Shown here: in pieces, positions 28,428 to 37,341 of the stretch
Position numbering within the stretch: position 1 is the first letter of the stretch
How the letters are laid out: each line of letters begins with the position of its first letter
From: an uncultured Pseudomonadales bacterium
Lineage (GTDB): Bacteria > Pseudomonadota > Gammaproteobacteria > Pseudomonadales > Cellvibrionaceae
Assembly: GCA_947487765.1 (NCBI GenBank)
Contig: CANKXO010000001.1
Location: 496,001-560,000, forward strand
Reading direction: 5' to 3'
Length of the DNA: 64,000 bases
Notes under the pieces: generated by a model
What the model was told of the DNA's origin: nothing
Databases searched by the model: none
Seen by the model: the letters and a program-made list of their open reading frames with translations, nothing else
Program-made: the position numbers and the translations under genes

Positions 28428-28817
28428 GTGAACGCACAAGTTGCCTTAAAGCAGTATGGTGATGTTAAAGTTAAAGCTGCCGTAGCCAGCGCGAACCCCC
28501 ATGATCTTGTTCAAATGCTTTTTGATGGCTTGCTTGAGAGGATTGCTCAGACGAAAGGTGCTATGGAACAAAAGAATATTGAACTTAAAAATGATAAAGT
28601 CAATAAGGCAATTAGTATATTATTTGGATTACGTGAGTCATTAGATCAAGAGCAGGGTGGTGATTTATCAAGCCGCTTAGATAGCATATATGATTATGTG
28701 CAACGACGTTTATGGCAGGCCCATATGAAAAATGATCCTGCTATTTTGGATGAATGCACAGCGCTGATTACTGATATTAGTCATGCTTGGAATGAAATCG
28801 GTGCTCAAACTAGATAA
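28428..28817 (+). CDS. fliS: Flagellin export chaperone FliS (copy 1)
   Basis: A 129-residue FliS, which binds the C-terminus of flagellin and prevents early polymerisation. Typical features are the N-terminal QYGDVKVKAAVASANPHDLV, then QMLFDGLLERIAQTKGAM, and the end ITDISHAWNEI. The start is the GTG at 28428, five bases after GGAGG; the TTG at 28416 would overlap that ribosome binding site. It follows fliD and has a sigma28 promoter. A second, more divergent FliS is encoded at 31135-31512. Confidence 0.93.
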   Translation: MNAQVALKQYGDVKVKAAVASANPHDLVQMLFDGLLERIAQTKGAMEQKNIELKNDKVNKAISILFGLRESLDQEQGGDLSSRLDSIYDYVQRRLWQAHMKNDPAILDECTALITDISHAWNEIGAQTR

Positions 28818-28829
28818 AATTCACCTTTA

Positions 28830-31037
28830 CTATTTTAATAACATTGTATCATCTAGCCTTAATGGCTCTTCTTTTAGTATTTCAGTCGCCTGAGTGATAA
28901 ACATATCGTAATATTTTTTCCCAATGTTATAGCACTGCTCAAATTCGATATCCGTGCTCGCTCTTAAACAGAAGTAGTAAAGTAGTGAAAAATGGATTTG
29001 AATACTTCCGATTGCTAGCATAGATGTTGTTTTATCAGTTGCTTCGAGTATTTTCATATTTTTAAATATTCTATACATATGCTCATATAAATCAGCCATT
29101 CCACTACATTTTTCTGGTAATTCCAGCCCTTCGAGTATTTTGAAATACAAAGCAGTATATTTTTCTTCTACATCTTTTTTAGTGATTTTTTTAAAGTTCA
29201 ATTTTTTAAAATTTTCATCGATTATTTTTTTGACGATGGCGTCTTTGTCTATGGCTTCGGAAGGATGACTACTTACGGATAATTTATTTACAGGGGTGGA
29301 TATAGCACCGTCAATATACGCTCCATCATTTGGGTTATAAACAGTGATGGATGGGTTGTTAGCAATTAATAGTTCGACATTTTTCCGTGATGAATCAAGC
29401 ACATTTGTTGTCATTACTGTATCACAAAAATTGCCTTTGGTTTCGTACCTTGACTCACTATATGTATAGTCTTCTAAAGTTTCTTTGTGGTTTTCAGCAT
29501 CTGTTTCTTTTGATTCATCCATATCCTGCCATATGCTAAATTTAGAATGATGGCTCTTTTCGTCTTTCATTCCAAGATCAGTACCCATTAAATAAATTTC
29601 TTTAAATCCAAGACTGATTGCATACGAAAAACCGCAATTAGTTACTGTTGGGTTACAGCACTCTAGTTCGAAGTACCCGTTGTTTCCTAATAATTTTTGT
29701 AATATAGATGCGCCAATATCACTAGGCTTTATTGCTAAATAGCTCTCTTTAAATAAGCTAGCAGTTTCTGGACAAATATTATTTAGCCCAAGTAACGGAA
29801 TATTTTTTGTGTATTCCTTGCTTGTGCCAAACTTAAGCATTTCTGCAACAGTTAAATTCCTTTCTAGCTCAACATGAAAGTCAGGAGTTATGCCAAGTTT
29901 ATAAAGTGACGTTAGTGCGCTACCACAAGATATTACAATAGCCTTATCTTGATTCCCTCTAAGAAAATCAACCAAGCTGTCTAAAGAAGGGCCGTTGCCA
30001 ACAATAAAGACTGGCGGTAAGTTTTCAATGTTTCTGTCGGGATTTTTTAAAAATAATGCTTTATTATTATTAATGTTATGAATTGTATGAGCAAAAGATA
30101 CCTGTTCGTCATCAAAGAAACCTAATGCAGTGCCGTATAAATGAAATTCTTTTCGATAGTTTTCTATAAAAATGTCGTTATCAATGCTACTCGTGTGAAC
30201 ATAAACATGAGTGGCTACTAAATTAAACATTCCGATTTCATAAGGTAGTGAACGCATATGGGTAAGTGCATGTAATAAGCCACCGCCGATGTCTAATTTA
30301 ACAACGCCACCTCTGTCATTAAATATTTTAACTGTCTCCTCCCAATCAATAGTAAATAAAGATGCATAAAATGAATCTTTATTAGAATCATAGATAAAAA
30401 GGTTTCTTATATCATAGTTCTCTACTATCTCTTTGATATGATAACCTAGTCCACAACCTACCATTACTAATAAACCGATGGGGCTTTTAGGGTCGTAATA
30501 AGGCTCTAGTTCAAGACTTTGGTATTCTTCTAATGCTTTGTTAGTGATGGCAGCATGGATATGTTTTGAGTTAACTAATACCGTTGGCTTAAAACCAGTG
30601 ACAAATCGTGTTGGTGATTGTAGAAATTGATGGACCTGTTTTTTAGCAAATTCTTTTGGATCTTCGTTAAAAGCAGGCTTTCTGGACATTAAATTAATTA
30701 AATTGATATTCCCATCTTCATCAATAAATATTTTTTGGTTTTTAGGGGAGTAGCCTATAAAGCGTTCATGTATTGCTGGTGACTTTTTCTCTAAAAATGA
30801 CATGTTTTTTTTAAACTGAACTTCCAATTTCAGTTTCAATTGCATAGCTTCAGCTTGCTGTATGAGCTGTTCTATATTTTGATCACCATTGCTTTCAGCA
30901 TTTATCATAAAATGTTCCGCTGTTTTTTTGACTGAATATACTATCTTTTGGATCAAAGCAAATTTAGTACCAAATTTTAAATAGGGTATTTCCCCTTGAA
31001 TATTAAAATTTAGTAAGCGTATGTGTAATTTTGGCAT
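28830..31037 (-). CDS. Motility-associated factor glycosyltransferase (Maf/DUF115, MptE-like)
   Basis: A 735-residue protein of the Maf family that transfers nonulosonic acids onto flagellin Ser/Thr. The central DUF115 domain is visible from about residue 330, with PPVFIVGNGPSLDSLVDFLR and the later ISLGFKEIYLMGTDLGM, which resemble the sugar-nucleotide binding region. An N-terminal domain has the VGCGLGYHIKEIVENYDIRN segment. It is transcribed against its neighbours, between the two fliS genes, and its stop is 12 bases from fliS1. The start is uncertain: the ATG at 31037 overlaps a sigma54-like promoter for fliS2, while the ATG at 30908 (residue 44) has a CGGA upstream. It should use the CMP-sugar made by the pse operon. 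Confidence 0.88.
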   Translation of the reverse strand: MPKLHIRLLNFNIQGEIPYLKFGTKFALIQKIVYSVKKTAEHFMINAESNGDQNIEQLIQQAEAMQLKLKLEVQFKKNMSFLEKKSPAIHERFIGYSPKNQKIFIDEDGNINLINLMSRKPAFNEDPKEFAKKQVHQFLQSPTRFVTGFKPTVLVNSKHIHAAITNKALEEYQSLELEPYYDPKSPIGLLVMVGCGLGYHIKEIVENYDIRNLFIYDSNKDSFYASLFTIDWEETVKIFNDRGGVVKLDIGGGLLHALTHMRSLPYEIGMFNLVATHVYVHTSSIDNDIFIENYRKEFHLYGTALGFFDDEQVSFAHTIHNINNNKALFLKNPDRNIENLPPVFIVGNGPSLDSLVDFLRGNQDKAIVISCGSALTSLYKLGITPDFHVELERNLTVAEMLKFGTSKEYTKNIPLLGLNNICPETASLFKESYLAIKPSDIGASILQKLLGNNGYFELECCNPTVTNCGFSYAISLGFKEIYLMGTDLGMKDEKSHHSKFSIWQDMDESKETDAENHKETLEDYTYSESRYETKGNFCDTVMTTNVLDSSRKNVELLIANNPSITVYNPNDGAYIDGAISTPVNKLSVSSHPSEAIDKDAIVKKIIDENFKKLNFKKITKKDVEEKYTALYFKILEGLELPEKCSGMADLYEHMYRIFKNMKILEATDKTTSMLAIGSIQIHFSLLYYFCLRASTDIEFEQCYNIGKKYYDMFITQATEILKEEPLRLDDTMLLK

Positions 31038-31047
31038 GCTCTATGCT
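31032..31047 (+). promoter_or_regulatory. Possible sigma54 promoter of fliS2-fliT
   Basis: TGGCAT GCTCT ATGCT keeps the GG and GC ten bases apart but has A instead of T at the start of the -12 element. It lies 88 bases before fliS2. The same ATGCT variant occurs at 31943-31958, which supports it slightly. It overlaps the annotated start of the Maf gene on the other strand. Confidence 0.45.
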
Positions 31048-31134
31048 TCGTGGATCACTAAGGTTTAAAGTGACGGTTTTTTGCCGTTTTCATTAAATAT
31101 TTGATAGTAAAGAAGATAATAGAGAGGATAGTTT

Positions 31135-31512
31135 ATGACTATGTCAGCAACGTCTATCGACACATCGTCAACTTCAGTTGATGAAATTACCCCTTATCAA
31201 GTTATTAGTATGCTTCTAGATGGCGCTTTAGAGCGCGTGGATGAAGCTATTTCCCGCCTCAATGAAGGTGAAATTGATGAAGCTGCGGTTCTTGTACAAA
31301 AAACTATTGGAATTGTTGGTGGGCTACGAGAAAGCTTGAATGTTGATAATGGTGGGGAGATTGCAGATAATCTAGATAAGCTTTACGAATATATTGAGGT
31401 TCGTTTAAATGCAATTGGTAGTAATGAACAACCAATTACTGTACTTGACGAAGTCCGTAAATTACTCAGTGAAGTGCATTCTGGCTGGATTGGCATTTCT
31501 TCTGAGATATAG
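31135..31512 (+). CDS. FliS-family flagellin chaperone (copy 2)
   Basis: A 125-residue second FliS. ITPYQVISMLLDGALERVDE and KTIGIVGGLRESLNVDNGGE, then LYEYIEVRL and the WIGI end, align with FliS1 (MLFDGLLERI, LFGLRESLDQEQGGD). GAGAGGATAG precedes the ATG. It lies behind a sigma54-like promoter and before a FliT-like gene. The N-terminus lacks the usual Tyr-Gln start of FliS, so it may favour one of the two flagellins. Confidence 0.88.
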   Translation: MTMSATSIDTSSTSVDEITPYQVISMLLDGALERVDEAISRLNEGEIDEAAVLVQKTIGIVGGLRESLNVDNGGEIADNLDKLYEYIEVRLNAIGSNEQPITVLDEVRKLLSEVHSGWIGISSEI

Positions 31513-31601
31513 TGGTATTTACCGATATTCTCTATTTGATAGTTAAAGCTTTTACGTTATAGGCCGCTAGAGTTAGTGATAGTTAAATCATTGAGGTCTA
31601 T

Positions 31602-31859
31602 ATGCCAGTTGTCCCTGTATCACAGTTGTCACTTATGAGAAAGCGCCGTCAACTTCGGGAGTTGATGGAGTCTGGGCAATGGGATCAATTACTAGAGATG
31701 GAATCCGAGTTATTTTCACAAATAAATCTAGCAGTATCTGACCCAGAACGTTCTTCTCGAGAGCTGTTGAGTGAGCTAGGATCTATTATTCGATTATATC
31801 GTGAGCTATCAGAGTGTTGTTCTTTATATGGTACCCAGCATATTAATGACGAAGTCTAA
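31602..31859 (+). CDS. Small FliT-like chaperone (copy 2)
   Basis: An 85-residue helical protein: LSLMRKRRQLRELMESGQWD then QLLEMESELFSQINLAVS. Size, composition and its place directly after fliS indicate a FliT-type chaperone of FliD, although FliT proteins are poorly conserved. GAGGT precedes the ATG at a normal distance. It ends the flagellar filament block. Confidence 0.65.
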   Translation: MPVVPVSQLSLMRKRRQLRELMESGQWDQLLEMESELFSQINLAVSDPERSSRELLSELGSIIRLYRELSECCSLYGTQHINDEV

Positions 31860-31942
31860 TACGCTACTAAATTATTTAATACTACTAAATAATTAGCCCT
31901 TTCTTTGAAAACCATTCCTGGCTCCTAAAAACACCATAATCT

Positions 31943-31958
31943 TGGCATGTTAAATGCT
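31943..31958 (+). promoter_or_regulatory. Possible sigma54 promoter of the methyltransferase gene
   Basis: TGGCAT GTTAA ATGCT keeps the GG-N10-GC spacing and shows the same -12 variant as the one before fliS2. It lies 122 bases before the ORF at 32080, in a 220-base gap with no gene. If real, it links the following two genes to flagellar control. Confidence 0.5.
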
Positions 31959-32079
31959 GATATACAGTATTAAAATGGTTTTGATGGTTTTTTGTCATTT
32001 TACTAATGCTGAGATATAACGGATTATTAACATTGCATTAAAACAAAGCAACCCTTTTTGAATAATACTGGCATAGCAC

Positions 32080-33231
32080 ATGGATATTACACCGAATTAT
32101 ATTTCAGTAGATCACTGTCGTATCTGCGGATCTAAGAATATTGTAGATTTAAATGTAGCTAAAAATTTCTATCTATTAAATCTCGATTTATCAATAGATA
32201 TGCCATACATGGCTTGTGCTGATTGTGAATTTATTTTTCAGGGGAGGTATGTTGGAGATGATTTTTTGTCTACCTACTATAATAAAAGTCCAATGCTTAG
32301 GAGGAAGACTCCAAATCGATATGAAATCGACCAAATAGAACGCCAAGCTAATTTTGTTACTAGAAATATTGATATTGCAAAGAAAAGAGTATTGGAAATA
32401 GGTTCCTCGACAGGTTTTTTCTTAAAATACCTTCATCAAAAATATTCTGTTGATATATATTTTGATGAGTTAAGTGAAGAAGCTGTAGAAATATTAGAAG
32501 AACAAAGTGAATTTAAAAACTTCCATAAGTTTGATGTGAAAATAGATTTAATTGTATTACGCCATGTTCTAGAGCATATATATGATCTAGATAGTTTTTT
32601 ATCTCATATCGATAAGATAACAGAATCCAAAAGTATGGTGTTTGTTGAAGTTCCTGATTGGTCTCACTTAGATGGTGATACTGATCCGTTAAATTTTGAA
32701 CATATTAATCAGTTTAATAGTGGTAATGTGATTGATCTTTTTTCTCGTAAAGGATGGAGCTGTGAGGCTTTAGAGAAAAGTATTTGTGCAACAGATCCTG
32801 CTTCTCCGAATCGTGTTCAGCGGTTTATCTTTAAAAAATTAAATTACTTTTCTGATATAGAGCCACGTTTTAATCAATTTATGCGGCTACATCATGATCG
32901 TTTAAATAATTCTATTAATGAAGTTTTAGATAATATTGATGAAAATGAGTCAATTGCTCTATATCCTGCATCACATCTCACTTTTTCTGCTTTGAGGGAG
33001 TCTAATCTTAAAAATGCTAATGTAGTAGGTTTTTTTGACATTGACCGAAAAAAACATGGCAAAACTCTGGATGATATAGAAATATTTCCAGCTGAAGATA
33101 TTGTTTCTATAAATCCAAATATTGTTATTTTATTAACGATGGGATACGAAGCGGAAATTATTAGATCATTAAAAAGCATGGGAGTTAAATCAAAGATATT
33201 GCCAGTCTCTGAGCTGTTAGATAAAAACTAA
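32080..33231 (+). CDS. SAM-dependent sugar methyltransferase with zinc-binding N-terminus
   Basis: A 383-residue methyltransferase of the class seen in nucleotide-sugar C-methylation. The N-terminus has two CxxC pairs (C13/C16 and C46/C49) typical of the putative zinc-binding domain. The SAM motif I is at residues 104-112 (VLEIGSSTG), with the later VLRHVLEHIYD. The C-terminal 130 residues resemble the C-methyltransferase C-terminal domain (ENESIALYPASH; NIVILLTMGYE). It could methylate the flagellar sugar or its amidino group, but the substrate is unknown. It is oriented opposite to the big operon. No clear ribosome binding site is seen before the ATG. Confidence 0.8.
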   Translation: MDITPNYISVDHCRICGSKNIVDLNVAKNFYLLNLDLSIDMPYMACADCEFIFQGRYVGDDFLSTYYNKSPMLRRKTPNRYEIDQIERQANFVTRNIDIAKKRVLEIGSSTGFFLKYLHQKYSVDIYFDELSEEAVEILEEQSEFKNFHKFDVKIDLIVLRHVLEHIYDLDSFLSHIDKITESKSMVFVEVPDWSHLDGDTDPLNFEHINQFNSGNVIDLFSRKGWSCEALEKSICATDPASPNRVQRFIFKKLNYFSDIEPRFNQFMRLHHDRLNNSINEVLDNIDENESIALYPASHLTFSALRESNLKNANVVGFFDIDRKKHGKTLDDIEIFPAEDIVSINPNIVILLTMGYEAEIIRSLKSMGVKSKILPVSELLDKN

Positions 33232-33276
33232 CTAGTAATAAATGAAAATTAATCAATATGATTTTTTGGAGGAAAG

Positions 33277-33990
33277 ATGAGTTATACAATTGAGAATGAC
33301 GGTTTTGAAATAATTAAAGATTGTATACCTAGTAATAAAATACAAGAATTACAGGATTATGCCCTTTCTCTCCTTAAATATTTTGAGCGTAAAGGAAATT
33401 TATCTTTAGGTGATGGCGAACTGATTGGAAAGATAACTGCTTTAGAAAATAATAATAAATATTGCTTTCAAGAGTTTTGTAGAATGATGGGTGAAAGCCT
33501 GGCATGCCAAAAAATCGCATGCCAGGATGATATTCTCAATAAAGCTTATAATATATTCAAACATAAAAATTTAAATCTTGTCGACTGTGCTGTTTTTTTT
33601 AACCATCCAGAAGTCGAAAGGTTACAATATAAATGGCACACGGAAATTTCATATTTTCCAAATTGTCGTGAACTGTTAACACTTTGGTTTCCATGGGTAA
33701 GTAAGGTCAATGTTGAAAATGGAACAATGGTTGTGGCAAGAGGTAGTCATTTGAAAAGCTATCCTAATCAAAAAATAAGGAAAGAAGGTCATTTAACTCA
33801 AATGAAAATTGACGAATCATATTTTTCAAATGATGAAAAAACACCATGCGAGCTTGAAATAGGTGATGCTGTTTTATTTTCTGCAAAATGCGCCCACAAA
33901 ACAGGAACCAATCTCTCTGAAGAAGCGCGTATTACCATGATCGTACGTTATTCTGAGATAGATGCAAAACTGGATAGTGGATGGGTATAG
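33277..33990 (+). CDS. PhyH-type Fe(II)/2-oxoglutarate dioxygenase
   Basis: A 237-residue protein of the phytanoyl-CoA dioxygenase (PhyH) superfamily. Likely iron ligands are H121 and E123 (WHTE, an HxE instead of HxD) and H207 (CAHKTG), with R218 to bind 2-oxoglutarate. The VENGTMVVARGSH segment is the usual family hairpin. It lies 45 bases behind the methyltransferase, with GGAGG before the ATG, and converges on the last gene of the big operon. Members in glycan clusters hydroxylate or oxidise sugars. The substrate here cannot be stated. Confidence 0.78.
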   Translation: MSYTIENDGFEIIKDCIPSNKIQELQDYALSLLKYFERKGNLSLGDGELIGKITALENNNKYCFQEFCRMMGESLACQKIACQDDILNKAYNIFKHKNLNLVDCAVFFNHPEVERLQYKWHTEISYFPNCRELLTLWFPWVSKVNVENGTMVVARGSHLKSYPNQKIRKEGHLTQMKIDESYFSNDEKTPCELEIGDAVLFSAKCAHKTGTNLSEEARITMIVRYSEIDAKLDSGWV

Positions 33991-34013
33991 ATTATTATTT
34001 GAATAGATATAAT

Positions 34014-35093
34014 TTAAGCAACGAAATCACCACTTTTAGCTAATATAAAAATATCTTCATCGATATCGTCAATTGGTATAATTTGACTATTAGTTAAATG
34101 AGATTGAACAAAAGAAAATAAAGCTCGTTGGCCTAAAAAAATATGATGACTTTGAATGTTGCTGCTTTTTTCCTGCATTGTGTTATTAACGCCATCTATT
34201 AAATGCTTTATAGCGCTATAAGTTCCTTCTAGGCTTTGTTCTTTATAAGTATCTGCTATGCCAGGGTAGGGGTAATAAGGGTCATTACCTTGTTGGCTGC
34301 GGCAAATAATTGAGCGACCATCACCTTCGATAATAACTTCTCCTTCAGTGCAGGATAAAATTACATCCATTCCGTTAGTTTTTCCAATAATTCCTGTAAG
34401 ATCGTTTGAGAAATACAACGTAGCTGATTCAATAGTAGGGTCTGATTCAACATACATTGGATTTTTGCCTATTACAAAATTATTGAGCTTAGCCTGTGTT
34501 GATAGTAAGGTTCTATTTCCTGCAAAAAACAAAATGAGGTCAACTGAATGTGGATGTGTCCAAAATAAAGGCGCTGAACCAAAGTTAATCTGTATTTGCG
34601 TTAGTTTCCCAAAACGTCCCGAATCTATAATATTTTTAGCTTGTTGATAGATAGAAAAATATCTCCTAACGGTACCATAACTAAAAGAGGTTGAATATTG
34701 ATCGGCTAATACGGCTAATTCATGTAGCTGAGACATTGAATTACATAAAGGTTTTTCTATATGGAAGCCTTTCACGCCAGACGCAATACCCGCTTTAATA
34801 ATATCAGCTCGGTCCGGTGTTCTTGTGGCAATGCAAAGAATTTCAGGCTGAACTTCATCAAGTAATTGTTGATAATCGGAATAGGTGTTTTTAATATGGT
34901 AAGTATTGCGGGCTTTGCTGAGTAGCTCTGTATTAACATCGCAAATAGCTTGTATATCGATTTGATCCGAGGCGAGTAATGCTTCGATATGACTTAATGG
35001 AAGCCAGCAAGAAGGAGAGTACTTACGTACATTCTCATTTGTGAATGCACCCATACGGCCACAACCAATAACGGCACTTGTTAATCTTTCCAT
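34014..35093 (-). CDS. Gfo/Idh/MocA-family oxidoreductase (copy 2)
   Basis: A 359-residue NAD(P)-dependent sugar oxidoreductase. The Rossmann fold begins with SAVIGCGRMGAFTNEN. EILCIATRTPDRADIIKAGI and the EKP motif (GFHIEKPLCNSM, with the catalytic-type Lys) are clear. It overlaps the end of the preceding dehydrogenase gene by 13 bases; in other bacteria these two domains occur fused as one bi-domain protein. It is the last gene of the 16-gene operon and converges on the PhyH gene 23 bases away, with no evident terminator between them. Confidence 0.88.
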   Translation of the reverse strand: MERLTSAVIGCGRMGAFTNENVRKYSPSCWLPLSHIEALLASDQIDIQAICDVNTELLSKARNTYHIKNTYSDYQQLLDEVQPEILCIATRTPDRADIIKAGIASGVKGFHIEKPLCNSMSQLHELAVLADQYSTSFSYGTVRRYFSIYQQAKNIIDSGRFGKLTQIQINFGSAPLFWTHPHSVDLILFFAGNRTLLSTQAKLNNFVIGKNPMYVESDPTIESATLYFSNDLTGIIGKTNGMDVILSCTEGEVIIEGDGRSIICRSQQGNDPYYPYPGIADTYKEQSLEGTYSAIKHLIDGVNNTMQEKSSNIQSHHIFLGQRALFSFVQSHLTNSQIIPIDDIDEDIFILAKSGDFVA

Positions 35094-36094
35094 TGTAGTA
35101 GATACGTAATAGGGGAATTATGTCTTGTGACTAATGAGTCATAAGCGTTTTGTAATTGATGCCAAGGCCATATGTCAGAAATTATAAGATCTGGATTCAA
35201 TTTTTTATTCTCAATTTGTTGCAATAAAAAAGTGAGGTTAGATTTCTCGTTAAATGGTAGAAAATTTCGCGAGTCATTATTTTCTGGTGATAAACCTACA
35301 GCCTGTATTTTTAATTGTTTCGAATAAAAAAACTGACTTGAAAGAGGGTTGATTGGAATATTATCAACTCCTCTCCCAGGGAAGCCAAGCACACTAATAG
35401 AGCCATTTGCTCCACTAAGTTGTAAGGCTACTTCCCAATCAGACCAACTATTTGTAGTGGATATCACCGTGTTTGCAAGGCTGCGGCCTAAGGTGTTTTC
35501 TAATTGATCTATCTTATTACGCTTAAATACATTAATAGCGCCTAATTTTAATGCAATATCTGTAGGCTTATCATGATTTGATACCGCGTAAACATTTGCT
35601 CCGGCATTAACAGCCATAGCAATAGCATTTAACCCTAATACACCTAAGCCAATGACGACAACGGTACTACCATAACGAATGTCCGATTTTAAAATGGCGT
35701 CATACCCTAAATGATAAAGGTAGGTGCAGGATGCATGCTCACTTGAAATATTTTCTGGAATAACAGTGAGTACATCCTGCTCTGAGATAATAAAATAGCT
35801 TCGATGTGAGGAAAAAGTAAGAATCCGTTCTCCGGGTTTAGTATTTGTAACTTCGCGACCACATTTTAATACCTGAGAAACATTGCAATACCCAACGAGT
35901 CGCGGGTAAGCTTTTCCTGGGCGTAATGGTGCCATCCCTGTATATGCTGCGATTTCTGTGCCTGGAGAGATAGCAGAAATAATGGATTCACATAGAATTG
36001 CATCAGGCGCTAAATGTTCCTCATCTAAGAATTCACTTTTTGATACTAGTTGATATGGAGCTTCTAACCAATAAGTATGAGATTCAATGGGCAT
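35081..36094 (-). CDS. MDR-family dehydrogenase lacking the usual zinc ligands
   Basis: A 337-residue medium-chain dehydrogenase/reductase. The start at 36094 gives a 4-base gap to the upstream gene; the longer frame to 36175 would overlap it by 77 bases. The N-terminal catalytic domain has ISPGTEIAAYTGMAP in place of the zinc-ligand CGTD, and PRLVGYCNV where GHE is expected, so the catalytic zinc is probably absent (as in BchC-like MDRs). The cofactor domain has VVVIGLGVLGLNAIAMA. It is translationally coupled to the Gfo/Idh gene. Together they may oxidise and re-reduce a sugar. The substrate is unknown. Confidence 0.75.
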   Translation of the reverse strand: MPIESHTYWLEAPYQLVSKSEFLDEEHLAPDAILCESIISAISPGTEIAAYTGMAPLRPGKAYPRLVGYCNVSQVLKCGREVTNTKPGERILTFSSHRSYFIISEQDVLTVIPENISSEHASCTYLYHLGYDAILKSDIRYGSTVVVIGLGVLGLNAIAMAVNAGANVYAVSNHDKPTDIALKLGAINVFKRNKIDQLENTLGRSLANTVISTTNSWSDWEVALQLSGANGSISVLGFPGRGVDNIPINPLSSQFFYSKQLKIQAVGLSPENNDSRNFLPFNEKSNLTFLLQQIENKKLNPDLIISDIWPWHQLQNAYDSLVTRHNSPITYLLQWKD

Positions 36095-36098
36095 TAGA

Positions 36099-37337
36099 TC
36101 AGGGCCATCCTTTACCAATAGTGATATAAGATTCTGGTTTATCTCGATTGATTGTTGAATTACATTTGAAATCAATAGCAGATGTTACTGTTTTATTGTC
36201 TATTGTCTGGGAATCGATGTCAGGTGTATTTAGCAGCCAATCGCCACAATACGATTTCTTCCAGATAGCTGGATTACGATGCAAGTCTAAAACGAACTCA
36301 AACCCTTTGGGATCAACATCTAACCATTTTAAGAAAAGATTTTCATGCTCTGTTGGTTGTTGTTGATAATAATTAACCAATAATTTTGCTTGTTCTCGTG
36401 TAAGTCTACCATGGCGAATTTCTCTACAGGCATGATCCAATACTTTTGAATACCCATGTTTATAGTATTTTATTTTATCGTGTAAGTTCATATAATTGTA
36501 ACAATCGACATAGTCGTAAGTATCGAATGTTCGTTTAAATATAGTAGTGTGATAATTGTAATGTTCTATCATTTCTTCATGCTGTGCTTTGGGATCCCAG
36601 CGAATATAATTATTTAAATAAATGCCTCTAACCCCAATGCTATGCAATGCCTCATCATCAGGGTATCGATATTGCCATATATCGTTTTCAGTTAGGGTAT
36701 CAAAATCAGATAATAAATCATCTGCTTCTACACCCATGAGATCATGATCCTTACGATATCGGCGAGTCATTTCGACCTCGTGTTCATGTGAAAACATTCC
36801 CGTTTGCTCCATACCTTGATGAGCTCCCCAAATAATAAGCGGAACTTTATAACGTACAGCAGTTTGTATCGGGAATACAGTTTGCCCAGCAATACAATGC
36901 CAATAAATACTACCAAATTGGCGTAGTGTTGTTTTGACAATTTTTTTAACTGATAGAGGGTTAATGTTTTGAATTAAAATATCACAGTTAAATTCTTTCC
37001 GTAAATTCGCTAAGTTTCGGATGCCTAGCGGAGTATTCCAATATTTATTGTATGTAACAATTAATGGGTTTAGTTTGAGTCTATTTTTAACGGTATGTAG
37101 AATAAAATATGAATCTTGAGCTCCAGATACTGGCACAATACAGTCATAGTTTTTAGTGGTTTTACTTCGATATTGATTCGTTAATTTTTCTAATAATGAC
37201 CAACGCTCCTGCCAGTCCAATAAGTCTTTTTCTTTATGAATTTTACAGCCAGAACATATGCCATCATCATCAATGACTAATCCTAACGGATGATTAGTAT
37301 CATAAAGGCAGAGTTTGCATGTTTCTATTGTACTCAT
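36099..37337 (-). CDS. N-acetyl sugar amidotransferase, PP-loop variant SGAQDS
   Basis: A 412-residue member of the N-acetyl sugar amidotransferase family (WbpG/PseA-like, TIGR03573), which turn an N-acetyl group into an acetamidino group using ATP and ammonia. Two CxxC pairs (C7/C10 and C28/C31) form the N-terminal zinc site. The PP-loop at residues 71-76 reads SGAQDS instead of the canonical SGGKDS, so two residues differ. The rest of the fold (RYKVPLIIWGAHQGMEQTGM) is family-like. It is the second such gene in this operon, behind hisF-like. The altered loop may change or reduce adenylation. Confidence 0.82.
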   Translation of the reverse strand: MSTIETCKLCLYDTNHPLGLVIDDDGICSGCKIHKEKDLLDWQERWSLLEKLTNQYRSKTTKNYDCIVPVSGAQDSYFILHTVKNRLKLNPLIVTYNKYWNTPLGIRNLANLRKEFNCDILIQNINPLSVKKIVKTTLRQFGSIYWHCIAGQTVFPIQTAVRYKVPLIIWGAHQGMEQTGMFSHEHEVEMTRRYRKDHDLMGVEADDLLSDFDTLTENDIWQYRYPDDEALHSIGVRGIYLNNYIRWDPKAQHEEMIEHYNYHTTIFKRTFDTYDYVDCYNYMNLHDKIKYYKHGYSKVLDHACREIRHGRLTREQAKLLVNYYQQQPTEHENLFLKWLDVDPKGFEFVLDLHRNPAIWKKSYCGDWLLNTPDIDSQTIDNKTVTSAIDFKCNSTINRDKPESYITIGKGWP

Positions 37338-37341
37338 AGCT

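Noticed and set aside
31870-31894. Perfect 9-base-pair inverted repeat AATTATTTA/TAAATAATT after the FliT-like gene
   Set aside because: The stem is made only of A and T and is followed by no T-run; not convincing as a terminator.
36095-36175. N-terminal extension of the MDR gene
   Set aside because: It would overlap the upstream amidotransferase by 77 bases, and family similarity starts only after residue 28.
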